A program made the position numbers and the translations under genes. 49,515 bases of DNA, taken from assembly GCA_035477215.1 (NCBI GenBank), contig DATIKU010000040.1, positions 1-49,515 of the forward strand, written 5' to 3'. Origin of the DNA: Spirochaetota bacterium (GTDB taxonomy: Bacteria; Spirochaetota; UBA4802; UBA5368). The notes below the pieces were generated by a model, which made no database searches, had not been told where the DNA came from, and saw nothing but the letters and a program-made list of their open reading frames with translations. Of this stretch, positions 32,842-42,059 are shown piece after piece (position 1 is the first letter of the stretch; the number at the start of each line of letters is the position of its first letter).

Positions 32842-34131
32842 ATGAGCGGAGATACGGGACATCCAATAAGCGGGCGCTTCGTTCCGATTGCGGGGGGCAT
32901 GGTCGCGCTGGCGGTCACTCTTTTTTCAGCGCACACCACCCGCGCCATGAGCCTCGCCGCGCTTGAAGCCTTCGCGATCGCAAACAGCCCGCGCATAAAG
33001 GCCATGGAGGGCGAGGTCGCCATGGCGCAGAAGCGTCTTAAGCCCTCCGGCGCGTTTGACGACCCGCGCCTGAAATTCGGCGCGAACAACCTTCCGGCCT
33101 CGGACCCGAATTTCCGCGACTCGGACATGACAACAAAAGAGATCGGCGTATCGCAGATGGTTCAGCTCGGAGGAAAGCTTTCCGCGCGCGAGGCCATCGC
33201 CCTGAGCGAATACCGACAGGCGCGCGAACGGCTTCGCGGGGAAAAGATCGGGCTTATCACCGCCATCCGGGCGGCCTCGTACGAGCTCGCCTTCGTCCGG
33301 GAATCGGTCGCGATCGCGAACGACATTAAAACGCAGATCAGGCTGGTCATCGACGGCGAAATCGCCGCGAGCAAGGCGGGCACCGGAAGCCTCACCGGCG
33401 TCATAAAGGCGAACCTCGAACACTCGATGATCGAGGAGGATATCATTACGCTCGCACAAAAAGAGGCGGAAATCGTGCATACAATCCGCTACCTCGCCGG
33501 CGGCAAGGTGCTGCCCGACACCACAGGATTGCTGTCGGAAGGCTTTGCGCGCCTGGATCGTGAGGCGGTGGAAGCGGAAATTCTCGCGTCGAACCACGAT
33601 CTGGCAATCCTGCGCCTCGAGCATGCCAGGGCTACCGACGAGGTGCGCCTTAGCGAACGGGGACTTGTTCCCGACCTGGAGCTCGGCCTCTCGTATATGC
33701 AGCGCGACAGCGGGCCAATGGGAAAGCGCGACGACATGGTTTCCGGCATGGCTTCGTTCAACCTGCCCCTGTATTTCGCATCGAAGAACGTCCCGATGAT
33801 CGACGAAGCAAAGCTCCGCCGTGAGACCGTTCAGCGCCTGTACGATGACCGGCGAAACGAAACGACGTCGAAGGCGCTCACCCTCGTCGACTCGCTCGCA
33901 CGATGGGAAGCGCTTCATCGGCTCTACACCACGCAGATCATACCGCAGAGCGCCCTGGCCTTCGAGGCGGCGCTTGCGCGCTACCGCACCGGCGCGGTGG
34001 AGTTCATGCCCCTGGTCGACACCCTACGCATGCTGCTTCGCTACCGCAGGGAGGCGTTTATGGCCAAGAAGGAATACCTCACCGAGCTCGCCGAGCTCAA
34101 AGCGCTCACCGGAGAGGAGGTCGCCCAATGA
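32842..34131 (+). CDS. TolC-family outer-membrane efflux channel (CusC/CzcC-like)
   Basis: 429 residues with a signal segment at about 12-36 (FVPIAGGMVALAVTLFSAHT). Two OEP repeats are visible, starting LAALEAFAIANSPRIKAMEG and, in the second half, EAEILASNHDLAILRLEHAR, each followed by a long coiled coil. PRLKFGANNLPASDPNFRDS resembles the CzcC type. Forms the outer-membrane exit of the RND pump encoded next. Stop and next start overlap as ATGA (34128-34131). Confidence 0.88.
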   Translation: MSGDTGHPISGRFVPIAGGMVALAVTLFSAHTTRAMSLAALEAFAIANSPRIKAMEGEVAMAQKRLKPSGAFDDPRLKFGANNLPASDPNFRDSDMTTKEIGVSQMVQLGGKLSAREAIALSEYRQARERLRGEKIGLITAIRAASYELAFVRESVAIANDIKTQIRLVIDGEIAASKAGTGSLTGVIKANLEHSMIEEDIITLAQKEAEIVHTIRYLAGGKVLPDTTGLLSEGFARLDREAVEAEILASNHDLAILRLEHARATDEVRLSERGLVPDLELGLSYMQRDSGPMGKRDDMVSGMASFNLPLYFASKNVPMIDEAKLRRETVQRLYDDRRNETTSKALTLVDSLARWEALHRLYTTQIIPQSALAFEAALARYRTGAVEFMPLVDTLRMLLRYRREAFMAKKEYLTELAELKALTGEEVAQ

Positions 34132-35450
34132 AACGGTCGCGCATACTCATACTCACGACGGTCCTCATCGCCGCGGGCGTCTTCGGTTACCTGTATTTCG
34201 GCACGCACCTCTTCCACAACCATGCTCCGGCGGACCCGACACAGTACACCTGCCCCATGCACCCGCAGATCGTCAGCGACCGGCCCGGCGACTGTCCCAT
34301 CTGCGGCATGAAGCTGGTGCCCCTGAAGAAAGAGGATAAAACCGCCACGCCGGAAAAGGGCGCTCACGCCGGACACGATACCGGCGACGTCCCCGGCCTT
34401 GCGCCCATCACGCTTTCTTCAGCGTCACGCGAAACGCTGGGGCTCACGTTCGGCAAGGCCGAGCGCCGCGCCATACGCAGGGAAATCCGCGCCTCGGCGC
34501 GCATTGTCCCCGACGAAACGCGCCTCCACCGGGTGACCGTCAAGGTGAGCGGCTGGGTCGAGAAGCTCAACGTCAACCAGACGGGCCAGTTTGTGCGGCG
34601 CGGCGATCCGCTGCTTTCAATTTACAGCCCGGAGATCCTCGCCGCCCAGCAGGAGTACCTTTCCACCCTGCGGGCCGTCGAGCGGAGCCGGTCGATGGAG
34701 AATGAAAACTTCAAATCGAGCATCGAGGAGGTCAAAAACTCCTCACGCGATCGCTTGCGCCTGCTCGATTTCACCGAAGCGCAGATATCCCGTCTCGAGA
34801 ATGAGCGAAAATACGAGCGCACCATCGTTCTCCACTCTCCCGCCACCGGCTTCGTAGTCGACAAAGCGGTGCTTCCGGGACAGAAAATCATGATGAACGA
34901 ACCGCTCATGACCATCGCCGATCTCACCACGGTGTGGGGCGAGGCCGAGGTATTCGAGTCCGACCTGCCTTATATAAAGATGGGGATGCCGGTCGAGATC
35001 GGGCTCCCGTACTGGCCGGGCAAGGTCTTTCGCGGCCGCGTCGGCTTCATCTATCCGTCGCTCTCCGAGGAGACGCGCACGCTGAAGGTGCGCATGGACA
35101 TCGCCAACCCCGGCCTGGTGCTCAAAACCGGCATGTACGCCGACGCGCGCATGCTCTACAGCCCCGGCAGGCGACTTGCCGTGCCCGGGGGCGCGGTGAT
35201 GCGCACCGGCGTGCGCGATTACGTTTTCGTCGACGCCGGCAACGACCGGATCGTCCCGCGCGAGGTGTCGCTCGGCATTCACGGCAGTGACGGCTATTAC
35301 GAAATTGTACGGGGGCTTTCGGGCGGTGAGCGCGTGGTGACCTCGGCGAACTTCCTGGTCGATTCGGAGTCGTCGCTGCGGGCGGCCTTCCAGTCAGTGC
35401 AGGATAAGGGCGGCCCAAAAGACAAGCTTCCCGGTGAGCACGCACATTGA
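34128..35450 (+). CDS. cusB: RND efflux periplasmic adaptor with heavy-metal-binding domain (CusB-like)
   Basis: 440 residues, GGAGG before the ATG at 34128. An N-terminal membrane anchor or signal (ILILTTVLIAAGVFGYLYF) precedes a heavy-metal-binding module TCPMHPQIVSDRPGDC PICGMKLVP (about 41-65; C42, C56, C59). Barrel-sandwich and hairpin regions follow (VSGWVEKLNVNQTGQFVRRG DPLLSIYSPEIL; a charged hairpin near 190-235; HSPATGFVVDKAVLPGQKI), then beta-barrel and membrane-proximal domains. Links the inner-membrane pump to the TolC channel and can pass Cu(I)/Ag(I). Ends with a His-rich EHAH; its stop overlaps the cusA TTG start. Confidence 0.88.
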   Translation: MKRSRILILTTVLIAAGVFGYLYFGTHLFHNHAPADPTQYTCPMHPQIVSDRPGDCPICGMKLVPLKKEDKTATPEKGAHAGHDTGDVPGLAPITLSSASRETLGLTFGKAERRAIRREIRASARIVPDETRLHRVTVKVSGWVEKLNVNQTGQFVRRGDPLLSIYSPEILAAQQEYLSTLRAVERSRSMENENFKSSIEEVKNSSRDRLRLLDFTEAQISRLENERKYERTIVLHSPATGFVVDKAVLPGQKIMMNEPLMTIADLTTVWGEAEVFESDLPYIKMGMPVEIGLPYWPGKVFRGRVGFIYPSLSEETRTLKVRMDIANPGLVLKTGMYADARMLYSPGRRLAVPGGAVMRTGVRDYVFVDAGNDRIVPREVSLGIHGSDGYYEIVRGLSGGERVVTSANFLVDSESSLRAAFQSVQDKGGPKDKLPGEHAH

Positions 35451-38400
35451 TCAAAAAGCTCATACATTTCTCGGCGCACAACCGGCTGCTCGTCATCTTC
35501 GTCGTTGCCGCGGCGATCGTCTATTCGGTCTACGCCATGAAGAACATTCCGCTCGACGCCATCCCGGACCTCAGCGACACGCAGGTGATCATCTACTCGC
35601 GCTGGGACCGCAGCCCCGACATCATCGAAGACCAGGTGACCTACCCAATCATCTCCTCGCTCCTGGGTGCGCCGGAGGTCAAGACCATCCGCGGCTTTTC
35701 GGACTTCGGCTTCTCGTACGTCTACGTCATCTTCGAGGACGGCACCGACCTCTACTGGGCGCGAAGCCGCGTCATCGAGTACCTCTCGAAGATACAGGGT
35801 TCGCTCCCGCCGGGCGTAAAGACCGAGATGGGCCCCGACGCCACCGGAGTCGGGTGGGTGTACCAGTACGCGCTTGTGGATAAAACCGGCGCCCACGACC
35901 TCTCGAAGATCCGCGCCTATCAGGACTGGTACCTGCGCCCGGCGCTGCAGAGCGTGCAGGGCGTCGCCGAGGTCGCCACGATCGGCGGCTTCGAGAAGCA
36001 GTACCAGGTGATCGTCGACCCCAACCGGCTGCAGAGCTTCGGCGTCTCGCTCATGGACGTGATGGAGGCCATCAGGAACAACAACAACGAGGCGGGCGGG
36101 CGGCTCGTCGAGTTCAGCGGGCGCGAGTTCATGGTGCGCGCCCGGGGCTACATAAAGAGTACGGACGAGCTCTCGCGCGTCGCCGTGAAGACGGGGCCTG
36201 GCGCCACTCCGGTGCTTCTGGGTAGCGTGGCCACGGTGACGACCGGGCCGCAGCTGCGTCGCGGGGTGGCCGACTTCAACGGCATGGGCGACACTGTCGG
36301 CGGCATCGTCGTTATCCGCCATAAAGAAAACGCGCTCAACGTCATCGAGCGCGTCAAAAAAAAGATCGAGGAGACGAAACCCTCCTTCCCCGAAGGCTTG
36401 GAGCTTGTCACCGTGTACGACCGTTCGGAGCTAATCCTGCGCTCGATCGACACGCTCAAACATGAACTCATTCTGATGATGATCATCGTGTCGCTGGCCA
36501 TCCTCCTTTTTCTCTGGCACATACCGTCGGCGCTGGTGCCCATCATCACGATACCCGTGGCGGTGGTGCTCGCCTTCATTCCCATGTATCACGCGAACAT
36601 CACTTCGAACATCATGAGCCTCTCGGGCATCGCCATCTCCATCGGGGTGCTCGTCGACGGCGCGATCATCGAGGTCGAGAACGCGTACAAGAAGATCGAG
36701 CTGTGGATCGAAAACGGGCGGAAAGGCGACTTCCACGAAGTGCGCCTCGAGGCGCTCATGGAGGTCGGGCCCTCGGTGTTTTTCTCGCTCCTGGTGATAG
36801 CGGTTTCGTTTCTTCCCATATTCACCCTGGTCGACCAGGAGGGAAGGCTCTTCACGCCGCTCGCCTGGACCAAGACGCTTACCATAGCGCTCGCGGCGCT
36901 CCTGGTGGTGACGCTCGACCCGGCGGTGCGCATGCTCTTCTCGCGCGTTGACCCGTTCAAATTCCGCTCGCGCCGCCTCTCCGGGGCGGTGAACGCCGTA
37001 TTCGTCGGGACCTATTATCCCGAAGAAAAACATCCCGTCAGCAAAATACTTTTCCGCCTCTACGAAGGGCCCTGCCGCTGGGTGCTCGCACATCCGCTGA
37101 AGACCATCGGCGCGGCCTTCCTGATGCTGGCCGTTTCCATTCCGGTCTATTTTAAACTCGGATCGGAGTTCATGCCCCCGCTCAACGAGGGCACGATCCT
37201 TTACATGCCCACCACGCTTCCCGGCATCTCGGTCACCGAGACCTACCGCCTGCTCGTAACGCAGGACCGGCTGCTGGCCGCCTTCCCCGAGGTGCAAAGC
37301 GTATACGGCAAGGCCGGACGCGCCGAGACCTCGACCGACCCGGCACCCTTCTCGATGATGGAGACGACCGTGGTGCTGAAGCCGCGGGACCAGTGGCGCG
37401 AGAAAAAACGCTGGTATTCGTCGTGGGCGCCCGCGCCGCTCAAGGCCCTGCTCAGGCCGGTCTGGCACGACCGCATCTCGTACGAGGAGCTCATCGCCGA
37501 GATGGACACGACGCTCCGCATACCGGGAGTCTCCAACGCCTGGACCATGCCCATCAAGGGACGCATCGACATGCTCACCACGGGCGTTCGCACGCCCATC
37601 GGCGTAAAGGTGTTCGGGCCCGATCTCAACGAAATCCAGCGGATCGGCGAGGCGATCGAGAACCGACTGCTCAACCTGCGCGGCACACGCAGCGTCTTTG
37701 CCGAGCGTGTGGGAGGCGGCTATTACCTCGACATCGAACCGAAACGCGAGGCGCTCGCGCGCTACGGCCTCTCAATCGCCGACGTTCAGGACGTGGTGAT
37801 GAACGGAATCGGCGGCGACACCATTTCGGTCGCGATCGAGGGGCGCGAGCGCTATTCCATCAACCTGCGCTACCCGCGCGAGCTCAGGAGCGACCTCGAG
37901 GGCATGGGCCGCGTTCTCGTAACGACGAAAGGGGGCGTGCACGTGCCGCTTCGGGAGCTCGCCGAGCTCAGGCTGAGCTACGGCCCGTCGATGATACGCA
38001 ACGAAAACGGCATGCTCGCCGGTTACGTGTACGTGGACGTGGCCGGGCGCGATATCGGCTCGTACGTGGACGAGGCCAGGAAAATCGTATCAGACTCGGT
38101 GAAACTTCCCACCGGCTACTCGCTGGCGTGGAGCGGGCAGTACGAAAACATGCAGCGGGTTCGCGAACGGCTTATGGTCATCATCCCCATCACGCTCTTT
38201 CTCATATTACTGCTCCTCTACCTCAACACGCGCTCGATGGTGAAGACCGGCCTCGTCATGCTCGCCGTCCCGTTTTCTGTAATCGGTGCCGTGTGGCTGA
38301 TGTACTTTCTCGGCTATAATATCTCCATCGCCGCATGGGTGGGCATTATCGCGCTCATGGGGCTCGACGCCGAGACCGGCGTCTTCATGCTGCTTTTCCT

Positions 38401-38689
38401 GGATCTCTCGTACAAAGACGCGAAACAGGCCGGGAGGCTTCGCACGCGCGCCGAACTCGAGGAGGCGATCATCCACGGCGCGGTCAAGCGCATCCGCCCG
38501 AAGATCATGACTGTCGGCTCGGCCATGGTGGGCCTCATGCCGATCATGTGGTCCATGGGCACCGGCTCCGACGTGATGAAGCGCATCGCCGCGCCGATGG
38601 TGGGGGGACTCGCCACGTCGTTTCTGCTTGAACTGCTCGTCTATCCGGCGGTGTATCTGCTGTGGAGGAAACGACAGTTGCGGCTGTAG
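35447..38689 (+). CDS. cusA: Cu(I)/Ag(I) RND efflux pump (CusA-like)
   Basis: 1080 residues, full length for heavy-metal RND pumps. Starts at TTG 35447, which overlaps the cusB stop (TTGA); the frame begins MIKKLIHFSAHNRLLVIFVV. Signature DAIPDLSDTQVII and WDRSPDIIEDQVTYPI, twelve membrane helices in two halves, and GSEFMPPLNEGTILYMPTTL. The three methionines that bind Cu/Ag in E. coli CusA (M573, M623, M672) are matched by M587 (LYMPTTLPG), M637 (FSMMETT) and M709 (RIDMLTTG). This argues for monovalent copper or silver rather than Co/Zn/Cd. A roughly 23-residue insertion lies between the second and third. Confidence 0.92.
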   Translation: MIKKLIHFSAHNRLLVIFVVAAAIVYSVYAMKNIPLDAIPDLSDTQVIIYSRWDRSPDIIEDQVTYPIISSLLGAPEVKTIRGFSDFGFSYVYVIFEDGTDLYWARSRVIEYLSKIQGSLPPGVKTEMGPDATGVGWVYQYALVDKTGAHDLSKIRAYQDWYLRPALQSVQGVAEVATIGGFEKQYQVIVDPNRLQSFGVSLMDVMEAIRNNNNEAGGRLVEFSGREFMVRARGYIKSTDELSRVAVKTGPGATPVLLGSVATVTTGPQLRRGVADFNGMGDTVGGIVVIRHKENALNVIERVKKKIEETKPSFPEGLELVTVYDRSELILRSIDTLKHELILMMIIVSLAILLFLWHIPSALVPIITIPVAVVLAFIPMYHANITSNIMSLSGIAISIGVLVDGAIIEVENAYKKIELWIENGRKGDFHEVRLEALMEVGPSVFFSLLVIAVSFLPIFTLVDQEGRLFTPLAWTKTLTIALAALLVVTLDPAVRMLFSRVDPFKFRSRRLSGAVNAVFVGTYYPEEKHPVSKILFRLYEGPCRWVLAHPLKTIGAAFLMLAVSIPVYFKLGSEFMPPLNEGTILYMPTTLPGISVTETYRLLVTQDRLLAAFPEVQSVYGKAGRAETSTDPAPFSMMETTVVLKPRDQWREKKRWYSSWAPAPLKALLRPVWHDRISYEELIAEMDTTLRIPGVSNAWTMPIKGRIDMLTTGVRTPIGVKVFGPDLNEIQRIGEAIENRLLNLRGTRSVFAERVGGGYYLDIEPKREALARYGLSIADVQDVVMNGIGGDTISVAIEGRERYSINLRYPRELRSDLEGMGRVLVTTKGGVHVPLRELAELRLSYGPSMIRNENGMLAGYVYVDVAGRDIGSYVDEARKIVSDSVKLPTGYSLAWSGQYENMQRVRERLMVIIPITLFLILLLLYLNTRSMVKTGLVMLAVPFSVIGAVWLMYFLGYNISIAAWVGIIALMGLDAETGVFMLLFLDLSYKDAKQAGRLRTRAELEEAIIHGAVKRIRPKIMTVGSAMVGLMPIMWSMGTGSDVMKRIAAPMVGGLATSFLLELLVYPAVYLLWRKRQLRL

Positions 38690-38875
38690 CGGCGTTCGAG
38701 ACCGGCAGTAACGGCACGGCCGGGATTACCCCCCGGTCATTGAACACGTGTGGTATCGTTAAATCAATTCCTGATTGATTCTTCCACTCCGCCCCCTGAT
38801 ATTTATTCCCGGCACCGGCGTACGCCTCGTGCGCCCTGTCACCATCACCGACAGTATCTCGAGGGAGGGATCAAC

Positions 38876-39244
38876 ATGAGAACATTGCCTGTTATCTTCC
38901 TGTGCTTTTTCACAATTGCCGTCGCAGCCTGCGGCGGGAAGCCCGCACCGCCGAAAGGCGAAAAGTGGGGCGCATATCGTACGGCCATACTCGAGAAGCA
39001 TGCCGTCGATATCGATAACTTCAGGGACCAGCTTCCCGGCGGGCTCGCCGACGGGCAGGACATCACGAAGTACGATCTCGACCAGCTCCTCCTGGGCATA
39101 AAAATCGAGATGGAACACACCTCGGAGAAGCTTAAGGCGCTCGAGATCGCGACCGACCACCTCGAGGAAATACCCGACTACTACACGCGCCTGGAGGAGA
39201 TGGAAGAGCAGTACGAGCGCGAAGTTAAGGCCGCGAAGAAATAA
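38876..39244 (+). CDS. DUF5661-like lipoprotein
   Basis: 122 residues, GGAGGG before the ATG at 38876. Lipoprotein signal LPVIFLCFFTIAVAAC with the lipobox Cys at about 18. The body matches the DUF5661 style: LLLGIKIEMEHTSEKLKALE, then ATDHLEEIPDYYTRLEEMEE. In the usual family the ELEHG and AxxHLxEfPDYYxRL motifs are separated as here; the acidic/His residues may bind metal. Function unknown. Follows the copper operon by 186 nt with no promoter I can defend, so the link to metal efflux is positional only. Confidence 0.7.
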   Translation: MRTLPVIFLCFFTIAVAACGGKPAPPKGEKWGAYRTAILEKHAVDIDNFRDQLPGGLADGQDITKYDLDQLLLGIKIEMEHTSEKLKALEIATDHLEEIPDYYTRLEEMEEQYEREVKAAKK

Positions 39245-39386
39245 TGCCGAGTCGAACAGACCGATGATGTATTCCATCTGTCGCACGTACAGGCTCGCGC
39301 CTCCGATCAAAGTGCTGGTGCCGCAGTACCTGCGCATGAAGGGCCGGGCCGATTGAACGAACCCACAAACAGGAGGACCGTCCGCC

Positions 39387-39677
39387 ATGTTCCAGTCACT
39401 GCGCGATCTCGAGGCGACCCTTGGCGAGTTCGAACGCGCCATAGGGCAGAAACGCGTTGAGCCCGACGACATCTTTATCCGGCTCAACAAGTACGTTCGC
39501 GCCGTATTTTCATCCGGTGTAAAATCCAATAAAGGCGACGCGCTCACCGTACCGCTCGACGCCGCGTTCAATATCGCAATCCGGCTATTCAGGATGATCG
39601 ACGCCGGCGGGGAAGGCCTCGACGACAGAATGGCCGAAGAGTTCGAGAATATCCGAGCGAAGAATCTTGTATCCTAA
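39387..39677 (+). CDS. Small hypothetical protein
   Basis: 96 residues, preceded by ACAGGAGGA. Predominantly helical and soluble (MFQSLRDLEATLGEFERAIG; FENIRAKNLVS), no cysteines, no signal peptide. Its TAA shares one base with an ATG of the next gene, so they are likely co-transcribed. Not recognised. Confidence 0.6.
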   Translation: MFQSLRDLEATLGEFERAIGQKRVEPDDIFIRLNKYVRAVFSSGVKSNKGDALTVPLDAAFNIAIRLFRMIDAGGEGLDDRMAEEFENIRAKNLVS

Positions 39678-39688
39678 TGAGGGTGCAT

Positions 39689-40810
39689 ATGTTGACCAGA
39701 GAACACATCATTGAAGAAGCGCATCGCCTCGGATTCGTCGACATCGGATTTACGACCGCCGAACCCTTCGACAGCCATCTCGAATGCCTCGAGAAAAACC
39801 GCGAGGCCTACGAATGGGCGCCGAAGCTCGGACTGGATCTTTTCAAAGGCACCGATCCGCGCACGGGAATGCCGGAGGCGAAAAGCATTATTGTTCTCAT
39901 TGAGGCCTATTATCGCGAGTCGTTTCCATCCTCGCTCGAGGGCCATTTCGGACGCTGTTATCTCGACGACGACCGCGTCACCAGGGACGGCCTCACCGTG
40001 CGCATGAAGGCCTTTCGCTCGTTTCTGAAAGAGAACGGCGTGGCCTCCAAAGCGCCCTTCGATATACCGCACCGCATGGCCGCCGCGCGCGCGGGGACCG
40101 GCACGTTCGGAAAAAACTGCCTGCTCTACTCGAACAAAGCCGTGCGCGGAAGTTCGTGGATACTCCCGCTTGCCTTCCTGGTCGATCGCGAGTTCTCCCC
40201 TGACAGGCCCACTGTCGGCATCGACTGCCCCTCCTGGTGCAGGAACGCGTGCATCGCCGCCTGTCCCACCCGCGCGCTCAAGGGCGACGGCACCATCGAC
40301 CCGCGACGCTGTATCTCCTACCTCAGCTACTTCGGGGACGGCATCACGCCCGTCGAACTTCGGGAACCCATGGGGATGTACATCTACGGCTGCGACCGCT
40401 GTCAGAACGTCTGCCCGCGGAATGCCGCCTGGTCCGCACAGGAGCTTCCGCCCAACCCGCGCGTGGCGGCGAAATCGAAGGACTTCGACCTCGTCGCGCT
40501 GCTGCACATGGACCGCGCGCACTTCGAACGGCGGATATGGCCGCACATGTTTTACATGTCCGCCGACGATCTCTGGCGGTGGAAGATGAACGTCGCGCGC
40601 GTCATGGGAAACAGCGGCGACACGCGCTACACGACGGAACTGGCGCGGGCCTTCGGCGAAACCGGCGACTTGCGCGTGCGGGGAATGATCGCCTGGGCGC
40701 TCGGCAGAATCGGCGGCGGCGAAGCGCGCGCCGCGCTCGAACGTCTGCACCCGGCGGAGGACGGACCGGTGCGAGCGGAATTCGTCGCGGCGCTTGGAGC
40801 AATTCGGTAA
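39689..40810 (+). CDS. QueG-like iron-sulfur protein (4Fe-4S double-cluster, HEAT-tail)
   Basis: 373 residues from the ATG at 39689, which has GAGGG; an ATG at 39677 is also in frame. The layout resembles epoxyqueuosine reductase: an N-terminal cobalamin-type domain, a two-cluster ferredoxin domain with DCPSWCRNACIAACPTRAL and YGCDRCQNVCPRN, the conserved CISYLSYFGDGITPVELREP MG between them, and a C-terminal HEAT-like tail (LARAFGETGDLRVRGMIAWA). The first cluster motif is CxxxCxxxCxxxCP, not the usual CxxCxxxCxxxCP, and the N-terminal half matches QueG less well. It could be a relative with another substrate. Confidence 0.65.
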   Translation: MLTREHIIEEAHRLGFVDIGFTTAEPFDSHLECLEKNREAYEWAPKLGLDLFKGTDPRTGMPEAKSIIVLIEAYYRESFPSSLEGHFGRCYLDDDRVTRDGLTVRMKAFRSFLKENGVASKAPFDIPHRMAAARAGTGTFGKNCLLYSNKAVRGSSWILPLAFLVDREFSPDRPTVGIDCPSWCRNACIAACPTRALKGDGTIDPRRCISYLSYFGDGITPVELREPMGMYIYGCDRCQNVCPRNAAWSAQELPPNPRVAAKSKDFDLVALLHMDRAHFERRIWPHMFYMSADDLWRWKMNVARVMGNSGDTRYTTELARAFGETGDLRVRGMIAWALGRIGGGEARAALERLHPAEDGPVRAEFVAALGAIR

Positions 40811-40874
40811 AATTGCCGACGGGAGCGTATCCACCCGCCGCCAACAGGCCCGGGATGCCGGCAATGGCGCGCGG

Positions 40875-41777
40875 TCAATAGATGACGATTACGCCCCTTT
40901 TCATGAGGTTCTCCACCGTGCGCATGTCGGCAAGGGGATTCCCCAGAACGTTAACGTAAACCAGTCCCTCCATCTTCTCGAGGACGGAGATGTCCTCGAT
41001 CCGGTTGAAGGAGATATCGAGCTCGCGCAGGTTCGCGAGCTCGGCCAGGCACTCGATATTCTCGATCTCATTGTCGGAGAGGAAGAGGGACGAGAGGCGG
41101 CGAAGGAGCGCGAGCGGTCCGATTCCCCGCAGGTTGTTTCCCGAGAGATTCAGCACGCTGATATTCACGCAGTATTCGATACCGGCGAGGTCGGCTATCT
41201 CGAAATCGGAGAGGTCGAGTTCGCCCTCGAGTCCGGCGAGGTCGTTGCCGTCCACCCTGAAGTCGAGGTTCCCGAACAAAAGCCCGTTCACCGCGTCGAT
41301 GAAACCGTAGCCCTCGGAGTTCTCCGCCTCATCGAGTTCTTCCTCGTACTCGTAACCGGCCGGCGCATCCTCGTCGCATTCCGACTTCTCGGTATACCCG
41401 AAGTCGTCGCTCTCGAAGGAAAACTCCTCCTCGTACTCGAAATCGTCGAAACGATCGATACGTGCCGGACGGACTTCCGACAGGTAAATCTCACGCATCA
41501 GGACAAGTCCGTCGAGATTCCCCGCGGCGCGCAGCGATTCCATCTCGCGCCGCACCATGGCGATCTTGTCTGGATGATACCGCTGAATCACGGCGGCAAA
41601 AAGCCTTCCGGCATCCAGACCTCCATCCCCGATATTGATGAGCGCGGCATACCTGCGCAACCCGTCCAGGTCTTTACGCTTGTATCTGTCGATGATGTCC
41701 ACGCTGAGCTCTTTCAGCAGCTCGCGGGTCACCCCTCCGGCAAGCTCACCATACAGATCTTCGATCCGTACATCCAT
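40875..41777 (-). CDS. J-domain-like/leucine-rich-repeat fusion protein
   Basis: About 300 residues (ATG 41777; ATG 41792 also possible). Residues 38-85 read like a divergent J-domain: YAALINIGDGGLDAGRLFAA then VIQRYHPDKIAMVRREMESL, with HPD at 68-70. A very acidic linker at about 112-160 (DDFEYEEEFSFESDDFGYTE) follows. Residues about 185-285 are SDS22-type leucine-rich repeats: ISVLNLSGNNLRGIGPLALL, LSSLFLSDNEIENIECLAEL, LRELDISFNRIEDISVLEKM, capped by VYVNVLGNPL. No signal peptide. Suggests a DnaK-linked adaptor that binds a protein through the LRR; inference. Convergent with the QueG-like gene. Confidence 0.75.
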   Translation of the reverse strand: MDVRIEDLYGELAGGVTRELLKELSVDIIDRYKRKDLDGLRRYAALINIGDGGLDAGRLFAAVIQRYHPDKIAMVRREMESLRAAGNLDGLVLMREIYLSEVRPARIDRFDDFEYEEEFSFESDDFGYTEKSECDEDAPAGYEYEEELDEAENSEGYGFIDAVNGLLFGNLDFRVDGNDLAGLEGELDLSDFEIADLAGIEYCVNISVLNLSGNNLRGIGPLALLRRLSSLFLSDNEIENIECLAELANLRELDISFNRIEDISVLEKMEGLVYVNVLGNPLADMRTVENLMKRGVIVIY

Positions 41778-42059
41778 CGCCCGCTCTCGCATGGTGCGGG
41801 TGCATCGTCGAGCATTATTTTTATTTAATTCGCACGCATCCCTTTGATCCGCGACCGATTAACGGTAAAATGCTTGACGCGGCGCCACAATCGATTTTGT
41901 TGATACATAATTCGTAGAATTACCGAGATATTCAATCACATGGGATTTCGTCGCTTTAATGCCGGTAGAGCCTGAAAGCTCCTGCCGTCGCATCCGTGCT
42001 GTAAACGCGCGATCCCCGATTGGCATCACCAACACACCATGCAATAAAAGGGAGAGAGT

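Noticed and set aside
36431-37468. Minus-strand open frame opposite cusA
   Set aside because: Charged, motif-free antisense translation of a well-supported RND pump.
38690-38875. A small RNA or regulator in the gap after cusA
   Set aside because: Only weak, imperfect inverted repeats and no convincing promoter; nothing supportable.
39245-39386. A possible small gene between the DUF5661-like lipoprotein and the 96-residue gene
   Set aside because: No frame in this 142-nt gap has both a start with ribosome site and a sensible stop.
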